NCBI RefSeq assembly: GCF_000001635.26
Contig: NC_000079.6
Location: 72,740,518-72,804,517, forward strand
DNA length: 64,000 bases
Direction: 5' to 3'
DNA from: Mus musculus
Taxonomy: Eukaryota; Chordata; Mammalia; Rodentia; Muridae
Shown: positions 11,204 to 21,992 of the stretch, in pieces
How the letters are laid out: each line of letters opens with the position of its first letter
How positions within the stretch are numbered: position 1 is the stretch's first letter
Program-made: the position numbers and the translations under genes
The notes under the pieces: generated by a model
The model's database searches: none
The model's input: the letters and a program-made list of their open reading frames with translations, nothing else
What the model was told of the DNA's origin: nothing

Positions 11204-12002
11204 TTTAAATTTTATTTTAATTAGGTATTTTCTTCATTTACATTTCCAATGCTATCCCAAAAGTCCCCCATACCCTCCCCCCCCACTCCCCTACCCATCC
11301 ACTCCCACTTCTTCCCCTGTACTGAGGCATATAAAGTTTGTAAGACCAATGGGCCTCTCTTTCCACTGATGGCCGACTAGGACATCTTCTGATACATATG
11401 CAGCTAGAGTCAAGAGCTCTGGGGGTACAGGTTAGTTCATATTGTTGTTCCACCTATAGGGTTGCAGACCCCTTTAGCTCCTTGGGTACTTTCTCTAGCT
11501 TCTCCATTGGGAGCCCTGTGATCCATCCAATAGCTGACTGTAAGCTTCCACTTCTGTGTTTGCTAGGCCCCGGCATAGCCTCACAAGAGACAGCTATATC
11601 AGAGTCCTTTCAGTCTTGCTAGTGTATGCAATGGTGTCAGCATTTGGAGGCTGATTGTGGGATGGATCCCTGGATATGGCAGTCTCTAGATGGTGCATCC
11701 TTTCGTCTCAGCTCCAAACTTTGTCTCTGTAACTCCTTCCACAATGGAGTACTACTCAGCTATTAAAAATAATGAATTTATGAAATTCCTAGGCAAATAG
11801 ATGGACCTGGAGGGCATCATCCTGAGTGAGGTAACCCAATCACAAAAGAACTCACATGATATGTACTCACTGATAAGTGGATATTAGCCCAGAAACTTAG
11901 AATACCCAAGATATAAGATACAATTTGCAAAACACATGAAACTCAAGAAGAACGAAGACCAAAGTGTGGACACCATGCCCCTTCTTAGAATTGGGAGCAG
12001 AT
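11204..12002 (-). mobile_element. Truncated mouse L1 with 5' inversion
   Basis: Positions 11204 to about 11740 are the reverse complement of the mouse L1 3' UTR and end of ORF2's downstream region, with T/A-rich sequence at the left end as the tail. From about 11741 to 12002 the orientation flips, and the end of ORF2 plus following sequence reads on the plus strand ('caatggagtactactcagct' at 11742-11761). The two parts are adjacent in a normal L1, so this is an L1 inserted on the minus strand with its 5' portion inverted. The 10-bp direct repeat gctatgtttt flanks it at 11194-11203 and 12003-12012. It is heavily truncated and non-coding. Confidence 0.92.
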
Positions 12003-12176
12003 GCTATGTTTTATAAAACTGCATTATAATGTGGGGAGAAGGAGCAGCTCAGCGGGCTGGCCCAGGTGTTCCCCGAGGAATCACCACCATGCTACAGGTC
12101 TAGTACAAAAGGAAGTTCATTGGGGGAAGGGAAGGGGACTTGGAAAGGTGGGTAGAAGCAGAGAAAGGGGGGAACT

Positions 12177-12180
12177 GAGA

Positions 12181-12224
<44 letters not shown>

Positions 12225-12300
12225 GAGGGAGGGAGGGAGAGAGAGAGAAGGGAGGGAGGGGAGGGGAGGGGAGGGGAGGAGAGGAAAGGAGAGGAAGAGG
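12177..12300. repeat. 124-bp pure purine tract (GA)n(GGGA)n
   Basis: Every base on the plus strand from 12177 to 12300 is A or G: a (GA)n run at about 12184-12220, then GGGA and GGGGA units. Such tracts can form triplex DNA and have multiple G-runs. Confidence 0.95.
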
Positions 12301-12373
12301 CCATCCTGGAACTTGTGGGGAAGAGAGAGAGAATGGAGAGAGAGACAGAGAGAGAGAGAGACAGACAGGAAGA

Positions 12374-12465
12374 GGGGAGAGGGGAGAGGGGAGAGGGGAG
12401 AGGGGAGAGGGGAGAGGGGAGAGGGGAGAGGGGAGAGGGGAGAGGGGAGAGGGGAGAGGGGAGAG
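12374..12465 (+). repeat. (GGGGAGA)13 minisatellite, G-quadruplex-prone
   Basis: Thirteen perfect tandem copies of the 7-bp unit GGGGAGA run from 12374 to 12464. Each unit supplies a four-G run separated by a three-base AGA loop, an ideal spacing for G-quadruplexes on the plus strand. A purine-rich lead-in (12316-12373) contains GA and GACA units. It has no stop codons in several frames, which explains the long artefactual open frames over it. Confidence 0.96.
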
Positions 12466-12944
12466 TTTCTGTATCCATCACAGAACATGGAAATATCAGC
12501 AGCCTCTGTCCCTTATATGAGTGCCACTGTCATTGTGGCTTCTGCACCCCACACACCTGTCAGTAGACATGACACCTGCTTCAGAGCTATCCCCTCCCAC
12601 AACTATGGACGCTGTGCCCAGTGTGCCACAGAATAGCTCAGGTGGGGTGTGATCATTTATAGACCTGAAACTGAATTTACACGAGAACAAGAACAAGTGG
12701 ATATCAAAGGCATAGCCATTAAAGACAAAATTATGCCCCTTGTTGTGCTCAGGGCATGCCATGTGTGGGAAGATGGAGGGGTCCCTGTGGGAGGTGGCAA
12801 CTCCCTGCCAAACTGCCTACAGGGAGGACACACAGTCTCTGCTCTCTGATGTGAGTATACACTTACTCTGACTCACGGGAGGCTCTGTATTTTGTCCCAT
12901 GTCAAAAAAGAAAAAAAGAAGCAACATGTGCATGGTGTATCCTT
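12466..12944. other. unassigned non-coding sequence
   Basis: No recognisable gene or mobile element. Confidence 0.4.
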
Positions 12945-13643
12945 GTCCTGTGGCCCTAACAAATCACCTGACAAAATGAAACTTAAGGAAGGATAGTTAT
13001 TTTGGGGTCCCAATTAACCTCCCCACCCCAGCTCAGGTTTCACTGTTAGCAAGAAGAGAGCATTGGGGCGGAGCTTGCCGCCCTATCTTTCTGCCATTCC
13101 CACTGCCACTGCCTGCCACCTTGCTGTTCCGGAGTCAAACACGTGGTCACCTGCAACTTTACTCAAGGATGATTTGGCGGGAATGGGCCCCTTCCCCCTC
13201 CTTCATAACTCTGTACATGAAATAGTAAAATTGAGCTTTGATCGGAATCCTGTCTTAGCTCCGTCTCTCTCGCTTCGCCTATCCCCCTCTTCTCTTCCAG
13301 GTTCCAAGATGCCTCTCAGACTAGAACCCAAACATGTGAGCCACAACAGTCCCAGCTCACAGGCACAGCCCATCATGGCAGGGACAATATGGTGAAGTCA
13401 GCCACTCACCTAGCATCTTCAGGAAGGAAGCAGAAATGAATGCCGGTGCTCAGCTCACCTTCTGTTTAGTCCCTCCAGGAACTTACCCCCGAGGATGGTA
13501 CCTCCTGTATTTAGGGTGAGTCTTCCCACTTTAGTTGACCAATACAGAACCCCCCAATACAGATGTGCTTCAAGGTTTGTCTCGTAGGAGGTTCTAGATC
13601 CTGTCTAGTTGGCAATCAATACAAACCACTGACTGACACACTG
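12945..13643 (-). mobile_element. MaLR-like LTR, minus orientation, interrupted
   Basis: The left arm has the reverse-complemented LTR end with 'aaggaaggatagttatttt' near 12987. The right arm, from about 13346, carries 'cccatcatggcagggac' and 'gaaatgaatgccggtgctca', then the terminal segment ending near 'actgactgacaca'. Together they read as one MaLR-type repeat. About 300 bp of unrelated, more CpG-rich sequence separates the arms and is annotated as a nested LTR. Confidence 0.65.
13000..13345 (+). mobile_element. Candidate ERVK-type LTR nested in a MaLR element
   Basis: This segment interrupts the MaLR-like element. Its composition differs from the surroundings (more CpG: gagcttgccgcc, ctctcgcttcgcc). 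A TG start is possible at 13044. The AGTAAA-like signal near 13227 followed by 'gagctttgatcggaatcctg' and a CpG-bearing pyrimidine-rich stretch resembles the R/U5 part of rodent ERVK LTRs. I found no convincing 6-bp duplication, so the ends are approximate. Confidence 0.45.
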
Positions 13644-13771
13644 TAAAAATGGTCTTAATACTTTATGTGCATCTTCCTGGTGGTACAGTCAAGACCTGAT
13701 GGAGGGGACCCTGCCTGAGCACTGATGGGGCTCCTGCTGCACACCAGGCTGGAGACATAGGAGCAGAGAAG

Positions 13772-13840
13772 GCACACACACACACATGTGCACATGTACA
13801 CATGTGCACACACATGCATGCACTCACATGTACACACACA
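13772..13840. repeat. CA/TG-rich alternating repeat
   Basis: Positions 13772-13823 alternate purine and pyrimidine for 52 bp, mixing CA, TG and short palindromes (ACATGT, TGCATGCA). The array continues in degenerate form to about 13840. Confidence 0.9.
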
Positions 13841-14078
13841 TTTGTGCATCCCCTATGCTGAGGGGAAAGGGCACATAGATAGATATAAGTCAAGTATACA
13901 GCTTATATCATAGATGACACAGGCTGAGAAAAGCCATAGGACAGGGGAAAGGATATGGCCCTGTAGAGAGGAGCAGCTGGAAGCAGCATCGGGTGACTGT
14001 CAATGCAGGCTGGGGAGAAGAGCAAAGTGCTTGCTCACCTGCAGTAAGTTCATCTCGGCCATGGTTGCTGATATGGAT

Positions 14079-14340
14079 TGTCAGTGTGACAGGCTCTAGG
14101 ATCACCTAGATGATACATCTCTGACCATGTCTGTATGGGTTAATGGAGGATTAAAAACCCTCCCTGAATTTGGGCACCACCATCGTGTGAACTGGGGTCT
14201 TGGACTGAAACAACACCAACCTTCACCCTTCTGCTTTCTGGATCTGGAGGTAAAGCTCCACCTAGCATGACTTTCCTGCTGGAATAGACTACATCTGGAG
14301 CCATGTGCATAAAGTAATAACAAAATAAATAAATCTCTAG
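14079..14340 (+). mobile_element. MaLR-like repeat fragment, plus orientation
   Basis: The segment order 'gtgacaggctctaggatcacc', 'gatacatctctgaccatgtc', 'ggaggattaaaaacc' and 'tggggtcttggactgaa' matches a MaLR-type repeat with a truncated 3' end. It ends in an A-rich stretch containing AATAAA words. Confidence 0.55.
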
Positions 14341-15559
14341 ATTGGCCTAGAGCAGTAGATAGTCACTTCTTTGCCTTCTTACACATTCCCAGTATGACCT
14401 AGTTTCCTATGGTCAGCAGTCCAGTTGAACCTGCTCCCTCTGTAAACACCCTGCCTTATGATAGCAGCGAAGGTGTCTCTCCATGGGTATTATTGAAAAC
14501 CCTTATGCTTCCCTGTTTTAACAATGAGGTTTCAAAAAGTCACTGTGGTTAAAGGCTCACGAATGACTGGGTCTCATGGATACACTGTACCCAGTCATAC
14601 TGTGACTCCCTGGTTACTGTTAGAGTTTGGGCATTCAATGTGCTGGGTGAGTTCTGAATTCTTTGACATTCTCTGTGACATGGTTGGTAAGACCGTATGG
14701 TAGCCATGGACAGTTGCCAGCCTGTGTACCGGAAGCTATCCATGGAGATCTGGGGCCATGGCCAGGTGAGGCAGGAGAGCCCAGCGGCTGTACCTTTTCT
14801 ACAAACAAGTCCATCCCCACCACTGGGAGATGCTTTGTTTTCCCCCAAGGGAGATATGAACTTATGTGCCTTTTCCAAATGACCTGTCTTTGAATGGGGA
14901 CTGTTAATCTGAGCAGAATGTTTCCTTTCTTGTCTAATCAGTGGCCATTCTCTATAATAAGCTACTGTTTGTGATCTCGGTAAGAATGAACAATATGTAA
15001 TGAAGGACAATTTAAAACCACTGAGTCATGTTTCTGAAGGCAGCTATGCATTTAGTAATGTATATGTATAAATGTATATGTATATATGCCCAGGGATAAC
15101 ATGGACATGTGATTCTAAATCTATCCTATGAATACCTTTTCCCTTTAAAAAAAATAAACTATTGCATGGTCTGCCTCATAGATATATGTGCATTTTAATG
15201 GAAAAACTGAAGTTAGGACACAGACACATTTGTCTCCTTACCCTCTGCAGGGCTGAGCAGGGGTGGAGATTTTCTAGGCCTCCAAACTGGCAAGGTCAGG
15301 GAAGTTTCTGTTTATCTGGGCAAGAATGAGCTAATGTCCATCTGCCTCTAAGGGCCATGGGGACCGCGCTGGTCATTCCAGGAAGAGGCATTAAAGACAT
15401 AGTTAGGAAGAATGCTTCTTTAAGGCAGCCTAGAATGTCTTGTTCAGCAGCCCTCAGTGCTGTAGGGTGGTTGAACTAGGTATTGGCTTGAGTATGAGAG
15501 CCGGGCTCCCAGAGAGCACCTGGAAGGGAATCTTAGAACCCAATCTTTTCTCCATCCCA
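14341..15559. other. unassigned non-coding sequence
   Basis: No gene or mobile element recognised. A minus-strand open frame of 153 codons at 14549-15010 overlaps plus-strand frames of similar quality and has no family features. Confidence 0.45.
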
Positions 15560-15762
15560 CTGTCTTTGCCTTATAGTCACTGTGATATCAGCAGCTTTCT
15601 CTGACCTGTGTTTCCTCCATGATACACAGACCAGTAACAGGTTCCAAAGCAATGTGTTTGAGAGACCATAGACTGAAAGGTTGGAGGCTGAGACAACTGA
15701 ACATTTCTTCCTTCGTTTTACCTCAGGTGTTTTGTCACAGCCAAGGAAAGCTGACTGATACA
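15560..15762 (+). mobile_element. MaLR-like LTR 3' fragment
   Basis: The right end 'tgttttgtcacagccaagga' at 15728-15747 followed by 'aagctgactgataca' is the typical terminus of a MaLR-type LTR. The body upstream is diverged. Confidence 0.5.
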
Positions 15763-17389
15763 GGTTGGATGTGGGAAGCTGGAGTCAGGAAGCTAATGGC
15801 CAAACCACGTGCAAAGCTAGCTTCCGCTCAAGCTAGATTGAATCTAGTTAGCCCAGGGAAGTTCTTAAGAGTCTGTTTGGAATAAGAACAAAAATGAATC
15901 AGAGCAAGCAAGAGACATCTTACTTGAGGGTTACCTCACTTGACCCACAGCTCACTTGTGAGGACACAGTTTAATGGCACTGAGGTGACTAACCCATGAC
16001 TCCGTCTTAAGAGCAGTAACGGGTGGGTTGGGCCTGTAGCCATTTAATATGACCATTAGGTTGTTTTGCAAAGCCAGAATGTCTCTCTGGATGCTGTGTT
16101 GAAGTGGATTGTTCATGGTATGAATGATGGTTATAAGTTTGAGAAAGGAGCTTTGGGGAAATATTTCATGTATCAGTGAGTTAAGTTTGAAAAACAATAT
16201 GGGTTTTCACTGAGTCATTGGTAGGTGGTAGGTTTTATGTGTAGAAATTAAATCTCTTTGAAAAGCTGAAGTAACCTTTATCTAGAAATGAGAGTGTAGG
16301 CTCTGATGGCTACCATCTGCCTCTCCAAAGCCTAAGATGGAAATAAAAGCAAGTTTATTTGAAACAGTGCTGGAGGAAATAGGGATGCCTAGCTGTACCA
16401 TACATGCTCTTGTTGAGACAGACCAACAACCCCCCAGAAACAGATGCCTCAGACGTCTTCAGATAAGAGAGGTGACCCCAACAGGATTCTTAGTGCCTAT
16501 GTAGCCATACCCAAGTCTCTCCTGGAAGCTCTGAGTCCTGTCATCATGGAGTATGACCTCTATGACCTGGTGTTGCTTGATTCATCCCAACACTACAAAG
16601 CCTCTAGGAGAGGGGACTGAAGCACAGGAGATGAATTCAAGAACATACCCGTGGAAATGAGAGCACTGTTTCATGATGGCTGTGTGCACTAAGTATGGAG
16701 TCAAGTGATGAGGGCAGGTGCTGAGTTTCCTTCATTGTCCATGCTCTTGTGGGACTTCCCTAGGCCAGGGACTTGCGATCAGGAACTGGAGTAGCTGTAG
16801 CCTGCAGAGTATTTTCTTGTGTAACTTTTGGAGTTATTTCTTCCATTTAATTTCTACCACTGCGTTGATTCCTTCTATGAACTCCTTCATGTCTTACAAA
16901 CACTGGGTATTATCTAGTTTTTAGTTAAGTAAACTATCAACACATTGAACATTTCTCTTGAATTTTTGCCCTTCGTTCATGCCTTCCCTGTTGCCTTTTC
17001 CTGATAATCCTTTTAAGTCAGTTTGCAGTCTTTCTCATTCATTTTGCATTGAGCCCTTAACTTTTACTTCAAACATTTTTTGGCTTTCATTTTTATTGGA
17101 AAGTAGGCAGAGTATAACTTACTAAGCCTTTAATGGTCATTGGCCACTGTTGCAGAGAGGCCAACACGACCATCCACTTTTAGAACGTTTCTGCATTCTC
17201 AGATTGAAACTGATCTCTCCTTAAACTCACTCACTGTGCTGCCCATAGCCTCTGGCACCCGCAGTGTACTCTCTATGAATCTGACCTTAAAGGCTTCCCA
17301 TGAGAAGACTTAGTATTTGTCCTTTGGGTCTAGTGTACATTAATGAGCACAATGACCTCACACTGCCCCAAATACATCACAGTATTATT
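15763..17389. other. unassigned non-coding sequence, possibly old L1 at its right end
   Basis: No gene is recognised. From about 16800 the T-rich sequence could be very old L1-derived DNA leading into the element below, but I could not align it by eye. Confidence 0.35.
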
Positions 17390-18835
17390 CTTGTTTGTTT
17401 TATATTATATTAGTACATATAATTGTAAAGAATAAGGGATTCCATTACACAGTTTCCACCCAGAGTATGATGTGCTCAAACACACTGTCGCCTCTCTCTC
17501 TTACTCTTTATCACTTCTCTTCCTTCCCTTTCCGCATCTTGGCATCTCCTGTTTAACTTCACAGTCTTCTTTTTTTCTTCCCAGCGTCCCTGTAAAAAAG
17601 AAAACGTGTGGTGCTGACTTCTGAGTATGGCAGATTTTGTTTGATCCCAGGCCTGTCTGCTTCCTGTAATAGGCAGAATTTCATTCTTTACCTTTGAATG
17701 AAAGTCCATTATACATACACATACCACTCAAAAAAATCCATTCATCTACTGACATATATCTAGTCTTGTTCCATTTTGTGGCCATTGTGAACAGTGCAGC
17801 AATAATCAGATGCACAGGTATCTATCCCTGTGATGGCCTGACTTATGATCCTCCAGGGTCATATCCTGAGTGGTGGAATGATAACACCTGGTTTTCTATT
17901 TTTATTTTTTTCATAATTCCATGCAGCTTCCATAATGGTTCAATTCAATTTTTTTTTTACCATGAGAAAATAGAGTTCCTTTCCCCCAACATCCTTGCCC
18001 GAATTTGTTTCCTGTTGACTTTCCAGGTGACAGCCATTCTGCCTGGGGTGAGATGGAATCTTTAGGTTTGCTTTGCACCTCTCTGGTGGCCGAGGACACA
18101 GAGAACATTTCAAGTGTCTATTGGCCACTTGGACTTCTTTTGAGAGTGGTCTAGCTCACGGACCCACTTGGTGACTGGATTAATCACTCTGTTCGTTAAG
18201 TTTTTGAGTTCTTTGTAGAATCTATGTGTTTATCCTTTGTCAGATGAGTATTTGACACAAATCTCTCATTCTGGAGTATTGCTCCTCACTCCGCTGAACT
18301 TTGTTTTTGCTGCACAGAAGGTTTGTGTTTCTTGTAATCCCAGGCATCAATTCTGACTTCTTGAGTCTTTCAAGTCCTTCTCAGGAAGTCTTTGCCTATA
18401 CTTGCATCTTCGAGTTCCCTCAACCAGTTCTAGAGTCTCAGCTCTTACATTAAAGACTTGGATCCATTTTTATTTGATTTTGATTTACTGTACAGAATAT
18501 GAGACTGAGACCCAGTTTATGTAAGACTCCCAGACCTCAGGTAGGTTGTCTATGCTGTGTAAGAAAGATAGCTGAGTATAAGCCAGTGAGGGAGCAGTGA
18601 GCAGTGTTCCTCAATGGTTTCTGCAGCAGTGCCTGCTCTGATTCACCTCAGTGATAGACAGTGAAGGATAACACACATTTCTTCTGTACCTGGATATCTG
18701 GGTTTTTTTTTTTTTTTTCAGCACTATTTGCTGAAGAGGCTATCTTTCCTCAAATGCTTCTTCTTGGGACCTTTGCCAAGAACCAAAATGCTCTAACTCT
18801 GGGTTTAATTCTGATTCTTCTCTTCAAGTGGACTA
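17390..18835 (-). mobile_element. Ancient L1 fragment, minus orientation, interrupted
   Basis: Read on the plus strand this is the reverse complement of the 3' half of an old L1. 17390-17690 resembles an L1M-type 3' UTR. 17750-18250 carries the ORF2 C-terminal landmarks 'ttgtggccattgtgaacagt' (17777-17796), 'agccattctgcctgggg' and 'tctattggccacttgg'. 18700-18835 continues with 'cagcactatttgctgaagag'. An LTR fragment at 18556-18676 splits it. There are many stops, so it is a dead fossil. Confidence 0.75.
18556..18676 (+). mobile_element. LTR fragment inside the ancient L1
   Basis: 'gctgagtataagccagtgag' (18571-18590) and 'gcagtgcctgctctgattc' match, in plus orientation, the central part of the MaLR-type LTR seen complete at 36184-36579 in reverse. 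L1 sequence resumes on its right side. Confidence 0.5.
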
Positions 18836-19147
18836 TGCATTTATTTGCTGTTCACCACCAAAGGAAGGCAGGACAGGAATTCACACAGGGCAGGAACTTG
18901 GAAGCACGAGTGGATACAGAAGCCATGGAGGAATGCTGCTTACTGGCTTGCTTCCCCTGGCTTGCTCTCTTATAGAAGCTAGGACTATCAGCCCTGGGAT
19001 GGCACCATCCACAGTGGGCCCTCCACTCTTGATCACTAATTGAGAAAATGCCTTAGAGCTGGATCTCATGGAGGCATCTCCTCAAGGGAGGCTCCTTTCT
19101 CTGTGATAACTCAAGCTTGTGTCAAGTTGGCACACAAAACCAGCCAG
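18836..19147 (-). mobile_element. MaLR-type LTR, minus orientation, truncated
   Basis: It is nearly the same sequence as 36290-36579 ('gctgttcaccaccaaaggaa' at 18848-18867, 'gatcactaattgagaaaatg' at 19031-19050, ending 'gtgtcaagttggcacacaaa'). The polyadenylation-signal end of the LTR is missing on the left. The right end abuts a large microsatellite. Confidence 0.8.
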
Positions 19148-19174
19148 CTCTCTTTCTCTCTTTCTCTCTCTCTC

Positions 19175-19232
<58 letters not shown>

Positions 19233-19404
19233 TGTCTCTCTCTCTGTTTCTCTCTGTCTCTCTCTCTCTTTCTCTGTGTGTGTGTGTCTGTCTGTCTCTG
19301 TCTCTCTCTCTGTCTCTCTCTCTGTCTCTCTCTCTCTGTGTGTGTGTGTGTCTGTCTGTCTGTCTCTGTCTCTGTGTGTGTGTGTGTGTCTGTCTGTCTA
19401 TCTC

Positions 19405-19497
<93 letters not shown>
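19148..19497. repeat. 350-bp compound (TC)n/(TG)n/(TCTG)n microsatellite
   Basis: Alternating blocks of TC, TG and TCTG units run almost uninterrupted between an LTR and a B4-type SINE, including pure TG runs at about 19176-19230 and 19446-19496. Stop codons are absent in most frames, creating open frames of 130-165 codons on both strands that I do not regard as genes. Confidence 0.96.
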
Positions 19498-19498
<1 letters not shown>

Positions 19499-19765
19499 CA
19501 CATGGAAGCCAGAGATCAAACTTTTGTCATTTTTTAGATGTCCATCTTATATACTGAGACAAGGCTTCTCACTGACTCAGAGCGCAATTCAACAGAACTA
19601 GTAAGCCACTGCTACCCAGGAATCCTCCTGTCTCTGCCTCCCAAGCACTGAGCTTGCCAGTACGTGCCAGCCCACACACCCTTTTACCTGGCTTCTCAGG
19701 ATCAACTCAGGTCCTCACACTCAAACATGGCCAGAGCTGGACTGACTCTTCTTTCCAGCCTTAGG
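19498..19765 (-). mobile_element. B4/RSINE-type SINE, minus orientation
   Basis: Landmarks in order are 'gagacaaggcttctcactga' (19556-19575), 'aatcctcctgtctctgcctc' (19620-19639), 'tttacctggcttctcaggat' and 'ctcttctttccagcctt'. This order matches the reverse complement of a B4-family element (tRNA-like head plus B1-like part). The adjoining microsatellite may have grown from its tail. Confidence 0.7.
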
Positions 19766-20389
19766 CAATTTTTATTTTTTTAAAAAATCATTTATTATGT
19801 TGTATCATGTTAGAAAGATTCATATTGTACTTTTCAGTGGTTTTCTTTGTGGAGTGAAATTTTTTTTTCTATGAAGGTTGCATATGGTTTTAACGAGAAG
19901 GTTCATTCCCTGGGTTTGAGTTCACTGCATCTAGTGTCCATATTTTCAGAATTGCTCACATCCCCAATTCTTCATCTCTCTGGCTGACAGGATAGGGTGA
20001 TATTTGTGGTCCTCAGAAAGTCCCTCACCCCGTCTGTTGAGTTCTGCTTTGTGGACCCTGTTGCCACCTGGAACTGTGCAATTGCTATCGAGTTCTGTGA
20101 TGTGAAGGGTGACTTCTTTCCCTAGAACACATTTTGGTAGGATATAAAATCTGTGTCCTGTTCTTGCACGTGTGTATGTGTCATGTGGAATATCAGTGCC
20201 TGTCATTTTTCATTTTGTACTTTCTGGTCTTTCCCTCAGGTCTGTCTGGTCTCAGTTCTGTTTGATGTAGCTCTTTTGTTTAACAGATTAGGTTGCCATC
20301 CTCAGAAACAGTCAGTACATGTTGATTCCACGGTGGTTTTAATAAGACTGCCCCATTGGCTCAGATATCTGGACATCAGCCCTTCAGTT
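19766..20389. other. unassigned T-rich non-coding sequence
   Basis: No gene or mobile element recognised. Confidence 0.4.
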
Positions 20390-20672
20390 GGTGATGCCTG
20401 GGAAGGTTATGCTGGAGGAGGTATGTCACTAGTGGTGGCCTTTGAGAGTTTACTCTCTCCACTTGTCGTTTGTTTTCTGTGCTTCGAGATTGTTTTAAAA
20501 GATACGAGCTCTCAGCTTCCTGTTGCCACGCCTTTTCCTGCCCGCCATGCTTACACTCCTCCCTCCTTCTGGACCTGCAAATCAAAGTAAGCTCTCTTCC
20601 TTAAGTGAGCTTCCATCAAGTCTTTGACCATCATATTATGCTGTAGCAGCAGCCGAGGAGTAACTAATACAC
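20390..20672 (+). mobile_element. MaLR-like LTR, plus orientation
   Basis: 'gatacgagctctcagcttcc' (20501-20520) and 'cgccatgcttacactcctcc' lead to a degenerate polyadenylation region ('caaatcaaagtaagctct') and the terminal 'gaggagtaactaataca'. The order and the terminus fit a MaLR LTR. Confidence 0.6.
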
Positions 20673-20784
20673 TCAGCAGGTGGTGATGGGGCCACAGATG
20701 AAAAGTCCCTCATCCCCTTTGTTGTCTCGTCTCTCCAGCCACCGACAGAAGTTGTGTCCTGTTACCCATCAGTGGCTTCACAGC

Positions 20785-21150
20785 ATGGAGAATTGGATTA
20801 GTTACTTGTTCCATAAAAAATACCTAGTAGAAGCATTTGCTTTGAGGGATTTATTTTGGCTCACACTCTCAAGAGAGTCCAATTGATCATTGTGGGGAAA
20901 CAATGAGATTGGGGGTGGAGGGGGTGTCACTGGTCTATTGTACTGGCAGTCAGAAGCAGAGAGACCTTGAACTGGAGGAAGGCTCGACCTATAAACCTTA
21001 AATCCTTGCCCCCTAATGACTGTCTTTAAACAAGATTCCACCTCCTTAAGGGTCCCCAACTTCCTATAGCAGCTCTTCCAGCTGTGGACAGTGTCCAGAC
21101 ACATGAGCATGCGGGAGCCGTGTACATGTACATGACACAAACTACCCTAT
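20785..21150 (-). mobile_element. MaLR-like LTR, minus orientation
   Basis: It begins near 'attggattagttacttgttc', followed by a reverse-complemented polyadenylation region ('agggatttattttggctcac' at 20843-20862). A body with 'gcctgacct'-like and 'attccacctccttaaggg' segments follows, ending near 'acatgacacaaactaccc'. It lies head to head with the preceding plus-strand LTR. Confidence 0.6.
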
Positions 21151-21992
21151 CCTGTGCTGTGTCTGCACCTCCATGACTTCCAGCCTTGCTTCTCTGCTTC
21201 GACTCATTGCTGGAATTTCACAGTTGTTCTCTTTAGTGTCACACGTGCATTTTGTCAGTGTAAATTTTCACCTAAATGTGTATGACTTTTAAGACATTAA
21301 TTAGGCTAGTTTTGGGAAATTTGCACAAATATAGAAAAACAAGTATGTGCACACTAATCAGTGGCTAATTTTGCCATTCTGGTTTTCAAATATATAGACA
21401 CAGGAGCTCAAGACATCAGACATCACATAGTATACAATAACACAGCCACATACATATATTCATACATGCTTACACAACTCTAGGAACCACACAGGCACAC
21501 TGCAAACACATACACGCATGTGCATGCTCAGAAACACACACACTTTCTTTTAGGCACGCTGATTTACTTGTTTGAAGCTGTAACCTTGAACCTGTAATAT
21601 TTCCTCTTTCATTTATATGAATGATTGAGTCGAAAGACTTACACCTGTCCACATGGTAACCATCTCTAAAGCTTGATGTCATAGAGCATCTCTGACAAGA
21701 TACTTTATTTTTTCCTTTTGGTAATATTTCCTATTTGGTTAAGAGGCTGAGTGAATCAGAAGTGACCTCACCACGGGGAAGGGGAGACGCAGGATAGGAG
21801 ATGGAAGAGTGATGCCAGACCAGGTGAGAGCAAGATGAAGCTGGGCAGGGTGAGATGAGGCTGGTACTGTCAAGGATGAACCCATGTAATCTTCAGCGGG
21901 GCTGGTATACTCATAGCCACTCACGGAGGCTTATTTAAGGTCGGTGTGCTCCACACAGCTCAGAGCAGCCTGTAGGGTGACACCTTTGCATT
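21151..21992. other. unassigned non-coding sequence
   Basis: No gene recognised. A degenerate CA-rich stretch lies at about 21430-21545. Confidence 0.4.

Noticed and set aside
12001..12636. 211-codon plus-strand open frame and overlapping minus-strand frames
   Set aside because: They are produced by the GA and GGGGAGA arrays, which lack stop codons. The residues are Arg/Glu/Gly or Leu/Pro/Ser repeats.
13730..13840. Possible CRISPR-like regular repeat
   Set aside because: It is a degenerate CA/TG dinucleotide repeat with no repeat-spacer structure. No CRISPR array exists in this window.
19040..19601. Several 130-165 codon open frames on both strands
   Set aside because: They cover the TC/TG compound microsatellite. 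The products are Cys-Val, Leu-Ser or Thr-His repeats without any domain.
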